From Pseudomonas sp. Irchel s3f7 (lineage in GTDB: Bacteria; Pseudomonadota; Gammaproteobacteria; Pseudomonadales; Pseudomonadaceae): DNA of 64,000 bases. The notes beneath the pieces were generated by a model, which searched no databases, was not told the DNA's origin, and worked only from the letters and a program-made list of their open reading frames with translations. Location: positions 248,001 to 312,000 of the forward strand of contig NZ_FYDO01000002.1 in assembly GCF_900187615.1 (NCBI RefSeq). Reading direction: 5' to 3'. This document shows positions 1 to 8,031 of the stretch, piece by piece; position 1 is the first letter of the stretch; each line of letters starts with the position of its first letter. Both the position numbers and the translations under genes were made by a program.

Positions 1-387
1 CTCGTGCCGTTTTTCGACGTCGACAGCATGCATGTGGTCTGGCACGGCCATTATGTGAAATATCTGGAAGTCGCCCGTTGCGCGCTGCTGGACAGAATCG
101 GTCATAACTACACGGTGATGAACGACTCGGGCTTCGCGTGGCCGGTGATCGACCTGCAATTGCGCTATGTGCGCGGCGCCGTGTTCGGCCAGAAGCTGAA
201 TGTGCGCGCCAGCCTCGTGGAGTGGGAGAACCGTTTGAAGATCAATTACCTGATCACGGATCTGGTCACCGGCGAACGCCTGACCCGCGCTGTCTCGGTG
301 CAGGTCGCCGTCGAGATCGCCAGCCGCGAGATGCAACTGGCCTCGCCGAAGGTGTTTGTCGAAGCTGTAGAGAGAGCTCTGCGATGA
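1..387 (+). CDS. Acyl-CoA thioesterase, hot-dog fold (5' partial)
   Basis: The frame is open from the first base, so the start lies outside the window; 128 codons plus stop are visible. The protein begins in the conserved 4-hydroxybenzoyl-CoA thioesterase-like stretch FFDVDSMHVVWHGHYVKYLE, where the Asp is the usual catalytic residue of this family and HGHY follows it. Such enzymes hydrolyse acyl-thioesters in the cytoplasm. The stop overlaps the ATG of the LolA-like gene (ATGA), so it is the upstream member of the same operon. Aryl-polyene clusters regularly carry a thioesterase next to LolA-like and MMPL genes, which suggests a role in releasing or editing the polyene chain. The substrate is inferred, not shown. 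Confidence 0.85.
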   Translation, partial: LVPFFDVDSMHVVWHGHYVKYLEVARCALLDRIGHNYTVMNDSGFAWPVIDLQLRYVRGAVFGQKLNVRASLVEWENRLKINYLITDLVTGERLTRAVSVQVAVEIASREMQLASPKVFVEAVERALR

Positions 388-1088
388 TTTTCTGCCCTCC
401 CCGTTCCCCTGTAGGAGCAAGCTTGCTCGCGATGGACGTCAACGATGACGCAGGGCACCTGACACTGCGCGGCGCCCTCAGGTCTTTCGCGAGCAAGCTC
501 GCTCCTACAGTGTTCTGCGTGTTGCTGGGTATTCCCGGGCTGGCCCACGCATTCGACCTGCAGCAGCTGAGCGATCAACTGGCCAAGCCCGATGTCATCC
601 ACGGCAGCTTCATCCAGGAAAAGCACCTGCGTGCCCTGCCCCAGCCTTTGACCAGCAAGGGCACCTTCGTCCTAGCGAAAAACCACGGTTTGTTGTGGCT
701 GCTGAAAACGCCGCTGCAACAGGATTACCGCATCACCGCCCAAGGCATTGCCCGGCGTGATGTCCATGGTTGGCAGATGCTGCCGGGCAAGAGCGCCGGT
801 GCCGAGCAGAACCGTTTGTTCCTCGCCGTGTTGCAAGGCGACAGCACAGGACTGCAACGGGATTTCGAGTTGTCCTTGAGTGGCGACGCACACAAATGGC
901 AACTGACACTGGTACCGCGCTCGTTGCTGCTCAAGCAGGTGTTCAATCAAATCAACATCGCGGGCAGTGATCTGGTGCACAGCATCGAACTGCTGGAAAC
1001 CCAGGGCGACAGCACCTTGTTGCGCATGCAGGACAGCACCAGCGCCCAACCGTTGAGCGACGCGGAGCAACATGACTTTGCCGAGTGA
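384..1088 (+). CDS. LolA-like outer-membrane lipoprotein carrier protein
   Basis: This encodes 234 residues from the ATG that overlaps the thioesterase stop. From about residue 56 the sequence is LolA-like (COG2834 type), with the GSFIQEK strand and a KTPLQQDYRI strand. LolA-like periplasmic proteins in aryl-polyene clusters are thought to carry the lipid product across the periplasm for the MMPL exporter encoded next. The N-terminus is odd: codons about 9-42 are made of a REP inverted repeat (409-510) read in frame, between the start and a normal hydrophobic signal core ending in AHA before FDL. A later start inside the repeat (for example ATG 432) is possible and would leave a shorter n-region. 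The gene overlaps the next one by 17 bases. Confidence 0.8.
   Translation: MIFCPPRSPVGASLLAMDVNDDAGHLTLRGALRSFASKLAPTVFCVLLGIPGLAHAFDLQQLSDQLAKPDVIHGSFIQEKHLRALPQPLTSKGTFVLAKNHGLLWLLKTPLQQDYRITAQGIARRDVHGWQMLPGKSAGAEQNRLFLAVLQGDSTGLQRDFELSLSGDAHKWQLTLVPRSLLLKQVFNQINIAGSDLVHSIELLETQGDSTLLRMQDSTSAQPLSDAEQHDFAE
409..510. repeat. REP-type inverted repeat inside the lolA-like gene
   Basis: The left arm at 409-434 (CTGTAGGAGCAAGCTTGCTC...) and the right arm at 488-510 (CGCGAGCAAGCTCGCTCCTA...) are near-perfect inverted copies around a 50-base loop. The same family recurs at 60233-60336 with a shared GGACGTCAACGAT loop segment. It lies wholly within an open reading frame and keeps that frame. Confidence 0.9.
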
Positions 1089-3411
1089 ACGCAGACTGCC
1101 GTGGCTGTTTCTTCTCCTGCTGCTGGCCGTGCTGGCACTCGCCGGCTGGCAATGGCGTGACGGTGCGCCGCTGTCGGCCAACCTGATGGAACTGGTGCCC
1201 GGTACGGCACCGGATGCGCTGGAACAGCGCGCCGAACAGCGCATGCAAGCGCCGTTGAACCGCGAGATGCTGGTGCTGGTCGGCCACAAAAATCGTGAAC
1301 AAGCCATCAGCATGGCGCAGAAGCTGGGCGATCAGTGGCAAGCCAGCGGCTTGTTCGAAAAGGTCCAGTGGAACCTGCAAGCCGACCTCCCGGCACTGCG
1401 CACGCAACTGCTGCAAGGTCGATTGGCGATGCTCTCGACCGAAGATCGTCAGCAACTGGTCGAACACCCTGACGTTTTTATCCAGCAACGGGTGCAAGCG
1501 CTTTTCGATCCCTTCACCGGTTTCACCTTGGTGCCCAGCCAGGATGACTGGCTGGGCCTGACCGGGCGCATCCAGAACAGCCAGCCGCAACGCGGTTCGG
1601 TGCAACTGGACATCGGCAGCGGCGCCTTGATAGCTGATGCCGACGGTAAAAGCTGGGTGCTGCTGCGAGCGCGCACCGCTGGCAACGCCTTCGACATGAA
1701 CCTGCCGCTGCAAGTGGCTGACCTGCTGCAGCACAGTCGCGAAGAGGCCGCCCAGGCCGACGTGCAACTGTTGGCCGCCAGCGGTCTGCTGTACGCGGCC
1801 AGCGGCCAGCGACAGGCTTCGCGGGAGATGACCTGGGTCGGCGGCGGTGCCACCGTCGGGATCCTGCTGTTACTGCTGTTGGCTTTCCGTCGTTGGCGCG
1901 TCTTGCTGGCGTTTATTCCGGTGCTGGTGGGCATGCTTTTCGGTGCGGTGGCCTGCGTGGCGCTGTTCGGCCACATGCACGTGATGACGCTGGTATTGGG
2001 CTCAAGCCTGATCGGCGTCGCCGTCGATTACCCGCTGCATTACCTGTCCAAGAGCTGGAGCCTGAAACCCTGGCACAGCTGGCCGGCGTTGCGCCTGACG
2101 TTGCCTGGGCTGACCCTGAGCCTGATCACCAGCGCCATCGGCTACCTGGCGCTGGCCTGGACGCCGTTCCCGGCATTGACCCAGATTGCCGTGTTCTCCG
2201 CTGCCGGCCTGCTCGGCGCCTATTTGTCCGCGGTATGCCTGCTGCCCGCGCTGCTCAAAGGTGTAGAACTGCGCCCGGCCGATTGGCCATTACGCATTTG
2301 TGAGTATCTGTTGAGCTGCCGTGAAGCGCTGCTCAAGCACCTCAAGACGCCGGTGTTGCTGGCGCTGCTGATCGCCTTCTGCGTAGGCGGACTGCTGCAA
2401 CTCGACAGCAGGAACGACATCCGCCAATGGATCAGCGCACCGCAATCATTGACCGACGAAGCGCGGACCATCGCGCAAATAACCGGTTTTCAACCCACCA
2501 GTCAGTTCTTCCTGGTGCGCGCCGCAAACCAGCAACAACTGCTCGAACGCTCAAGCGCCCTGAGCGAACGCCTGGATCAGTTGACCGGTCTCGACAAACT
2601 TCAGGGTTATCTGTCGCTCAACCAACTGGTCAGCCCGCCGAACGAACAGCAGCAAGTGCGCGATGCACTGAACAAACTGCCGCAGTTCTGGCAGCCGTTG
2701 ATCGATGTCGGTGTGCCGGTCGAAGCGCTCCAGGCCGAATTGGCTACGCTGCAATCGCTGCCCGCCGAAGACATCGACACAGCACTCACCGGCCCATTGG
2801 CCGAGCCTTATCGCACCCTGTGGCTGGGGCCGACGGATGACGGCGTCGCAGCCATCGTCAGCCTGCAAGGCGTGAGCAACCCGACCTTGCTGAAAGTCCA
2901 GGCTGAGGACTTACCAGGCGTGGTGCTGGTGGATCGACTGGGCGAGTTGAACAGCGTCTTCGCCGCCACCCAGATCAGCGCCGCCGAACTGAAGCTCGCC
3001 TCCTGCGTGTTGATCGTGCTGGTGCTGATCCTGCCGTTCGGTTTCAGCGGCGCATTGCGCATCGTCTCCCTGCCTCTGCTGGCAGCGTTGTGCAGCCTCG
3101 CCAGCCTCGGTTGGCTGGGGCAACCGCTGACCCTGTTCAGCCTGTTCGGCTTGCTGCTGGTGACGGCGATCAGCGTCGACTACGCCATCCTCATGCGCGA
3201 ACAGGTCGGTGGCGCTGCCGTGAGCCTGTTGGGGACCTTGTTGGCGGCGGTCACCACCTGGCTGTCGTTCGGTTTGCTGGCGGTGTCGAGCACCCCGGCG
3301 GTGAGCAATTTCGGGCTGTCTGTGAGCCTGGGTCTGGTCTTCAGTTTCCTGCTCGCCCCTTGGGCCGGTCGCCAGTTGCATGCCGCGTCCGTCGCGGAGA
3401 CGGCAGCGTGA
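1072..3411 (+). CDS. MMPL/RND-family exporter
   Basis: This is a 779-residue membrane protein with the duplicated RND layout. There is one N-terminal membrane segment (about residues 8-26), a large periplasmic domain, a block of helices (about 255-410), a second periplasmic domain (about 435-640) and a final helix block (about 645-770). It matches predicted exporters of the MMPL superfamily that sit in aryl-polyene clusters after a LolA-like gene. It probably hands the polyene lipid from the inner membrane to the periplasmic carrier, energised by the proton gradient. The start ATG lies 17 bases before the upstream stop, and the stop shares one base with the next start, so coupling is likely. 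The substrate is inferred from context. Confidence 0.85.
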   Translation: MTLPSERRLPWLFLLLLLAVLALAGWQWRDGAPLSANLMELVPGTAPDALEQRAEQRMQAPLNREMLVLVGHKNREQAISMAQKLGDQWQASGLFEKVQWNLQADLPALRTQLLQGRLAMLSTEDRQQLVEHPDVFIQQRVQALFDPFTGFTLVPSQDDWLGLTGRIQNSQPQRGSVQLDIGSGALIADADGKSWVLLRARTAGNAFDMNLPLQVADLLQHSREEAAQADVQLLAASGLLYAASGQRQASREMTWVGGGATVGILLLLLLAFRRWRVLLAFIPVLVGMLFGAVACVALFGHMHVMTLVLGSSLIGVAVDYPLHYLSKSWSLKPWHSWPALRLTLPGLTLSLITSAIGYLALAWTPFPALTQIAVFSAAGLLGAYLSAVCLLPALLKGVELRPADWPLRICEYLLSCREALLKHLKTPVLLALLIAFCVGGLLQLDSRNDIRQWISAPQSLTDEARTIAQITGFQPTSQFFLVRAANQQQLLERSSALSERLDQLTGLDKLQGYLSLNQLVSPPNEQQQVRDALNKLPQFWQPLIDVGVPVEALQAELATLQSLPAEDIDTALTGPLAEPYRTLWLGPTDDGVAAIVSLQGVSNPTLLKVQAEDLPGVVLVDRLGELNSVFAATQISAAELKLASCVLIVLVLILPFGFSGALRIVSLPLLAALCSLASLGWLGQPLTLFSLFGLLLVTAISVDYAILMREQVGGAAVSLLGTLLAAVTTWLSFGLLAVSSTPAVSNFGLSVSLGLVFSFLLAPWAGRQLHAASVAETAA

Positions 3412-4568
3412 TGGTGGTTCTGTTCTGGGCGATGGCCCTGACGTTGTTCGCCGTGGCGACTCGCGTCGGGCGTCATTTCGGCCTGATTCCGATTGTCAGC
3501 CAGTTGCTGCTGGCGACCCTTGGCCTGCCGCTGTTGATGTACTTCTGGATCGAACCGCAATGGCAACTGAGCGGTGCGGCACTGGTGTCGCCGGACTGGT
3601 TGAAAAACCTCTACAGCCTGAGCTTCGCCCTGTTGCTGGGTTACATCCTCAGCGATGTGATCGACCTGCAACTGGACCGCCAGAGCCTGAAAATCGCCTT
3701 GCCGAGCTTCTGCATTCCATTTGCCTGCGGCCTGGTCACGGCGATCTGGCTACTGCCACCACAACCCTGGATCAGTTCATTGGCGATCGGATTGTTGTTC
3801 GCCATTACCGCCATCCCGGTGTTGTATCTGTACCTGCAACACATCGACTACCCGCCCGCCGCGACCCGACGGTTGGTGCAAACCGCGATCCTCATCGACC
3901 TCGCCTGCTGGACGGTGTTCGGCATCGCCCAAGGCAGCCTGCAGCTGAGCAGTTTGTTGCTGCCCCTGGCCGGCGCTTGCCTGCCGGTGCTGCTGCGCCT
4001 GCTGGGCTTGCGTCAGGCGTGGCTGTACAGCGGATGCTTTTTTGCGCTGCTGATGGTGGCCGAGCACTTCAAGCTCAATGCGCTGATTTTCGGCATCGGT
4101 TATGTGCTGATCATGGCCGCACTGAAGGCGCCGTTGATCCTGCCCATTCCACTGCTGTGGATGAGCCGTTTGCAGACGTACTTCGCCATTCCGCTGATCC
4201 TCACGTTCGGCATCGTGCAGATCAACGTGCACAGCGCCCTGGACAGCCTTGGCTGGATTCAACTGATGGCATTGCTGCTGCTGCCGATCACCAGCAAACT
4301 GCTGGGCAACTGGCTCGGCCTCGGTTGGGCCGGCGCCTCGTTCAGTGGCGCCAGCCGCTGGCGGGAAAGCGTATTGCTGAACATTCGCGGCTTGAGCGAA
4401 ATTGTCTTCCTCAACCTGCTGCTCCAACAACAACTCATCAGCCCGCCGCTGTACTTCGCGCTGATGTTGATGGGCTTGATCGCTACATTGCTGCCGGCCC
4501 TGACCGGCATGCACCGAATCCCGTTGAAAGCCGCCGCGCCGGCAAGGAGCCCAAATGCCAACCGTTGA
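3411..4568 (+). CDS. CPA2/Kef-like cation:proton antiporter-type membrane protein
   Basis: The product is 385 residues, almost entirely hydrophobic, with about ten or more predicted membrane segments and no soluble domain. The pattern of short polar helix breaks, and the late-helix motif NIRGLSEIVFLNLL, resemble the RG-x-x-E region of Kef/NapA-like (CPA2) antiporters. I chose ATG 3411 because it directly abuts the MMPL stop; longer frames upstream would run inside that gene. The 3' end overlaps the FAD-enzyme gene by 14 bases, so it is a true operon member. I cannot tell ion specificity, or whether it transports ions at all; a role in the polyene pathway is unclear. Family assignment is moderate. 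Confidence 0.65.
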   Translation: MVVLFWAMALTLFAVATRVGRHFGLIPIVSQLLLATLGLPLLMYFWIEPQWQLSGAALVSPDWLKNLYSLSFALLLGYILSDVIDLQLDRQSLKIALPSFCIPFACGLVTAIWLLPPQPWISSLAIGLLFAITAIPVLYLYLQHIDYPPAATRRLVQTAILIDLACWTVFGIAQGSLQLSSLLLPLAGACLPVLLRLLGLRQAWLYSGCFFALLMVAEHFKLNALIFGIGYVLIMAALKAPLILPIPLLWMSRLQTYFAIPLILTFGIVQINVHSALDSLGWIQLMALLLLPITSKLLGNWLGLGWAGASFSGASRWRESVLLNIRGLSEIVFLNLLLQQQLISPPLYFALMLMGLIATLLPALTGMHRIPLKAAAPARSPNANR

Positions 4569-5802
4569 AATGCAACGCCGCCAGGTCGTAGTGATCGGTG
4601 CCGGCCCTTCCGGCGCCATCGCCGCCGCACTGCTCAAGCGCAAAGGTCACGATGTACTGGTGATCGAGCGCCAGCATTTTCCGCGCTTTTCCATCGGCGA
4701 GAGCCTGTTGGCCCACTGCCTGGACTTCGTCGAAGAAGCGGGCATGCTCGACGCCGTCAACGCCGCCGGTTTCCAGGTGAAAACCGGTGCTGCGTTCGCC
4801 TGGGGCGAGCGCTACAGCGCCTTCGATTTCAGCGACACCTTCACCCAGGGCAAACCAACGACGTTCCAGGTTCAGCGTGCGGATTTCGACAAGTTGCTGG
4901 CCGATCAGGCCGCGCTGCAAGGCGTGGAAATTCGTTACGGCGAGGCCATCGTCAGCGTCGATATCAAGGGCGCCAAGCCGCAACTTGGCGTACGCCGCGA
5001 AGACGGCAGCGAATACACCATCGAAGCCGAGTTCATGCTCGACGCCAGCGGCTACGGGCGCGTCCTGCCGCGCTTGCTCGAGCTTGAGGCGCCGTCGAAC
5101 TTCCCGGTGCGCCAGGCCGTGTTCACCCACGTCGAAGACTGCATCGACAGCCCGGACTTCGACCGCACCAAGATTCTCATCACCACCCACCCGACAAAAC
5201 GCGATGTCTGGTTCTGGACCATTCCGTTCAGCAACGGGCGCTGCTCGATTGGCGTGGTCGCCGCCGAGGAACACTTCGAAGGTCGCACCGACAACCTCGA
5301 CGACTGCCTGCGCGGTTTCATTGCCGAGACGCCAAGCCTGGCCGGCGTGTTGAACAACGCCGTGTGGGACACCGAAGCCCGAACCATTGGCGGCTACTCG
5401 GCCAACGTCAAAAGCTTACATGGCCCGGGTTTCGCGCTGCTGGGTAACGCGGCGGAGTTCCTTGACCCGGTCTTCTCCTCGGGTGTCACCATCGCCATGC
5501 GTTCGGCCAGCATGGCCGCCGCTGTGCTGCACCGTCAGCTGCAAGGCGAAAGCGTTGACTGGCAGACCGAGTTCGCCGATCCGCTCAAGCGCGGCGTCGA
5601 CACGTTCCGCTGCTACGTCGAAGGCTGGTACGCCGGGACCTTCCAGGACGTCATCTACCATGAGGGCGGCTCAGCGGAAATCCGCCGGATGATCTGCTCC
5701 ATTCTCGCCGGGTATGCCTGGGACGAACGCAATCCGTTCGTCAGCGAAGCCAAGCGCCGCTTGAAGGTTATTTCGGCGCTCTGTGCAAGAGAGGAGACAT
5801 GA
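4555..5802 (+). CDS. FAD-dependent oxidoreductase, tryptophan-halogenase-like family
   Basis: This encodes 415 residues. The N-terminal dinucleotide-binding motif GAGPSG lies at residues 15-20, followed by an acidic strand end (VIE). The segment FPRFSIGESLL (43-53) is typical of the geranylgeranyl reductase/halogenase group. WFWTIP at 219-224 fits the WxWxIP signature known from flavin-dependent halogenases, and a KTGAAFAWG segment starts at Lys76. The family acts on carrier-bound or free substrates using reduced FAD. In aryl-polyene operons such enzymes are thought to modify the aryl head or chain; xanthomonadins are known to be brominated. Halogenation here is a hypothesis. The gene overlaps both neighbours (14 bases upstream; ATGA downstream with the 5799 start). 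Confidence 0.8.
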   Translation: MPTVEMQRRQVVVIGAGPSGAIAAALLKRKGHDVLVIERQHFPRFSIGESLLAHCLDFVEEAGMLDAVNAAGFQVKTGAAFAWGERYSAFDFSDTFTQGKPTTFQVQRADFDKLLADQAALQGVEIRYGEAIVSVDIKGAKPQLGVRREDGSEYTIEAEFMLDASGYGRVLPRLLELEAPSNFPVRQAVFTHVEDCIDSPDFDRTKILITTHPTKRDVWFWTIPFSNGRCSIGVVAAEEHFEGRTDNLDDCLRGFIAETPSLAGVLNNAVWDTEARTIGGYSANVKSLHGPGFALLGNAAEFLDPVFSSGVTIAMRSASMAAAVLHRQLQGESVDWQTEFADPLKRGVDTFRCYVEGWYAGTFQDVIYHEGGSAEIRRMICSILAGYAWDERNPFVSEAKRRLKVISALCAREET

Positions 5803-6377
5803 GCTTTCCGAGCGACTGCGGTGGGTCAGCTAAGATTAATGTTGAATGCCTCACCACCCTCGCGAACAAGCTCGCTCCCACGGGGATGACGGACTATCTG
5901 CGATGGCTGCTGGTCGCGACGACCCTGTTGCTGAGCGCCTGCGCCAGTCGTGCGCCGCTGCCCGAGCAAAACCCGAACCTTGCGCTGCCCATGCAACTGC
6001 ACATCCAGCGCTTGCAGGCGGACCAGCGCCAGGATTGGGTATTGGTGATCCAGCGTGAAGACCAAGGCATTCGCTGGTCGATGATGGACCTGTTGGGCAT
6101 TCCTCAGGCCCGCCAGAAACTGATCGATAAACACTGGGAATCCGACGGGTTTTTGCCACCCAATCCGGAAGCCCGGGAGCTGTTCGCAGCGTTGCTGTTT
6201 GCACTGACGCCGAACGATGAACTGGCCGCCAATTATCCTGGCGCCTGGCAGCACGGCACACAACGGTCCTTGCCCGAGCGCTGGGACATCCGCTACGCAC
6301 AACCGCAGAATTTTCAATTGCAGCTACCGAAAGGTCCGACCTACCAAGTCACTCCACTGAGTGGTGACGCGCCATGA
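5799..6377 (+). CDS. DUF3261-type lipoprotein of the polyene operon
   Basis: Two starts are plausible. ATG 5799 overlaps the upstream stop (ATGA) and has a strong AGAGGAGA ribosome site. ATG 5886 gives the normal-looking lipoprotein MTDYLRWLLVATTLLLSAC with lipobox LSAC and a 163-residue product. The 29 codons in between include a REP half-element (5859-5884), so the original leader was probably displaced by the insertion. With the long start, the lipobox would lie about 48 residues in. The rest (about 145 residues) matches the small DUF3261 lipoproteins found in aryl-polyene clusters, presumably outer-membrane anchored and linked to product localisation. The function is unknown. The stop overlaps the next ATG by 4 bases. 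Confidence 0.8.
   Translation: MSFPSDCGGSAKINVECLTTLANKLAPTGMTDYLRWLLVATTLLLSACASRAPLPEQNPNLALPMQLHIQRLQADQRQDWVLVIQREDQGIRWSMMDLLGIPQARQKLIDKHWESDGFLPPNPEARELFAALLFALTPNDELAANYPGAWQHGTQRSLPERWDIRYAQPQNFQLQLPKGPTYQVTPLSGDAP
5859..5884. repeat. REP half-element at the lipoprotein start
   Basis: CTCGCGAACAAGCTCGCTCC and the following CACGGGG correspond to one arm of the REP family seen at 488-510. It ends two bases before the likely lipoprotein ATG at 5886. No partner arm is visible nearby. Confidence 0.75.
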
Positions 6378-7570
6378 CCACCTACCTCAATGCCCTCGGG
6401 GTGGTCTGCGCCTTGGGCCGCAACAAACAGGAAGTCGCACAAAACCTGTTTGCCGGCGACTGCTCCGGCATGGTCGATGAGGCTGGATGGGTACGCGAGC
6501 GGTCATTGCCGGTCGGTGCGGTCCGAGGCGAATTGGTGGCAATTCCAGACGACATGTCGCTGCATCGCAGCCGCAACAATCAGTTGCTGCTGGAAGCCGC
6601 GCTGCAAATCCGCCCGGACATCGACAGTGCAATTCAGACCTACGGCCACCACCGCGTTGGTGTGGTGTTGGGCACCAGCACCTCGGGTATCCACGAGGCC
6701 AGCCAGGGCCTGACCCATTACATCCGCGAAAAACAGTTCCCGGCCGAGTATGACTATCAGCAACAGGAACTCGCCGCCCCGGCGAATTTTCTCGCCGACT
6801 GGCTGCAACTGAGCGGTCCGGCCTACGTCATTTCCACAGCGTGCACCTCCAGCGCCCGTGCGTTGATGAGCGCACAGCGCCTGCTGGACCTCGGCGTGTG
6901 CGATGCGGTGCTGTGCGGAGGCGTCGATACCCTGTGTGAGCTGACGCTCAATGGTTTTTCGGCACTGGAAGCGGTCTCGGGGCAACGCTGCAACCCGTTC
7001 TCGGTGAACCGCAACGGCATCAACATCGGCGAGGCAGCGGCGCTGTTTGTGATGAGCCGACAGGCTGGCGATGCACCATCAATTGCCTTGCTTGGCAGCG
7101 GCGCCAGCTCCGACGCACACCACATTTCCGCCCCCGAACCCACGGGCCGTGGCGCCTTGCAGGCGATGAACAAAGCCTTGAGCCGTGCGCACCTGAAGCC
7201 GCAGCAGATCAACTACCTCAACCTTCACGGCACGGCCACCCAGCACAACGACGCCATGGAAAGCCAGGCGGTCGCGACGCTGTTCCCCGAAGGCGTGCCT
7301 TGTTCTTCCACCAAACCCATGACTGGCCACACCCTCGGCGCCGCCGGTGCGCTGGAAGCCGCGTTCTGCTGGTTGAGCCTGAGCCCGGTCAATGTCGATC
7401 ACGTTCTGCCGCCCCATGTCTGGGATGGCCAGCCCGATCCTCAGTTACCCGCGCTGAATTGGGTGACCCCGGCCGCTCGCCTGGCGTCCATTGCTCCGCG
7501 CTACCTGATGAGCAATTCCTTCGCTTTCGGGGGCAACAACGTCAGCCTGATTATCGGAGACGCCCCATGA
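6374..7570 (+). CDS. Beta-ketoacyl-ACP synthase (polyene ketosynthase 1)
   Basis: This encodes 398 residues with the thiolase-fold condensing-enzyme layout. The nucleophile Cys157 lies in STACTSSARAL, one His in NLHGTATQHND and the second in GHTLGAAG, giving the FabB/FabF-type Cys-His-His triad. It elongates carrier-bound acyl chains by decarboxylative condensation in the cytoplasm. It is one of two ketosynthases in this operon (the other is at 8752), together with a dehydratase and a ketoreductase. This is the iterative type II-like set that makes aryl polyenes. The gene overlaps the upstream stop and the downstream start by 4 bases each. Confidence 0.9.
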   Translation: MTTYLNALGVVCALGRNKQEVAQNLFAGDCSGMVDEAGWVRERSLPVGAVRGELVAIPDDMSLHRSRNNQLLLEAALQIRPDIDSAIQTYGHHRVGVVLGTSTSGIHEASQGLTHYIREKQFPAEYDYQQQELAAPANFLADWLQLSGPAYVISTACTSSARALMSAQRLLDLGVCDAVLCGGVDTLCELTLNGFSALEAVSGQRCNPFSVNRNGINIGEAAALFVMSRQAGDAPSIALLGSGASSDAHHISAPEPTGRGALQAMNKALSRAHLKPQQINYLNLHGTATQHNDAMESQAVATLFPEGVPCSSTKPMTGHTLGAAGALEAAFCWLSLSPVNVDHVLPPHVWDGQPDPQLPALNWVTPAARLASIAPRYLMSNSFAFGGNNVSLIIGDAP

Positions 7571-8031
7571 TTGACTGGCCGCTCGCCGAACTGCTGCCCC
7601 ACGGCGGCGACATGATCCTCATCGAGCAGATCCTGGCGTTCGATGAAGAGCAGATTCACACCCGTCTTACCGTCAGACCCAACGGCCTGTTCAGTCGTCC
7701 CGACGGCAGCATGCCGGCATGGGTCGGCATTGAACTGATGGCCCAGAGCGTCGCCGCGTTCGCCGGTTGCCATGCGCGCCAGCGCGGTGATGACGTGGAA
7801 ATGGGGTTCTTGCTCGGCAGCCGCAAATTCGAGAGCAACGTCGAAAATTTCCCGGCAGGCACCGAGCTGACCATCCATGGCATCCGCTCCCTGGAAGACG
7901 AAAACGGCATGGGCGTGTTCGAATGCCATATCAACGGCACGGGCATTCACGTGACAGCCCGTCTGAACGTGTATCGCCCGCCCCACGCGGCTCAATATCT
8001 TCATGAATCCCAGGAATCCAGTGATGACTGA
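7567..8031 (+). CDS. 3-hydroxyacyl-ACP dehydratase, ApeP-like hot-dog protein
   Basis: The product is 154 residues and starts at the ATG overlapping the ketosynthase stop. The segment LLPHGGDMILIE carries the catalytic His of the FabZ/FabA-like hot-dog dehydratases, and WVGIELMAQSVAAFAGCHA is the long central helix typical of this group. Members in aryl-polyene clusters (ApeP type) dehydrate the 3-hydroxyacyl intermediate so that successive rounds build conjugated double bonds. The last bases overlap the start of the ketoreductase gene. The length and motifs are normal for the family. Confidence 0.85.
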   Translation: MIDWPLAELLPHGGDMILIEQILAFDEEQIHTRLTVRPNGLFSRPDGSMPAWVGIELMAQSVAAFAGCHARQRGDDVEMGFLLGSRKFESNVENFPAGTELTIHGIRSLEDENGMGVFECHINGTGIHVTARLNVYRPPHAAQYLHESQESSDD

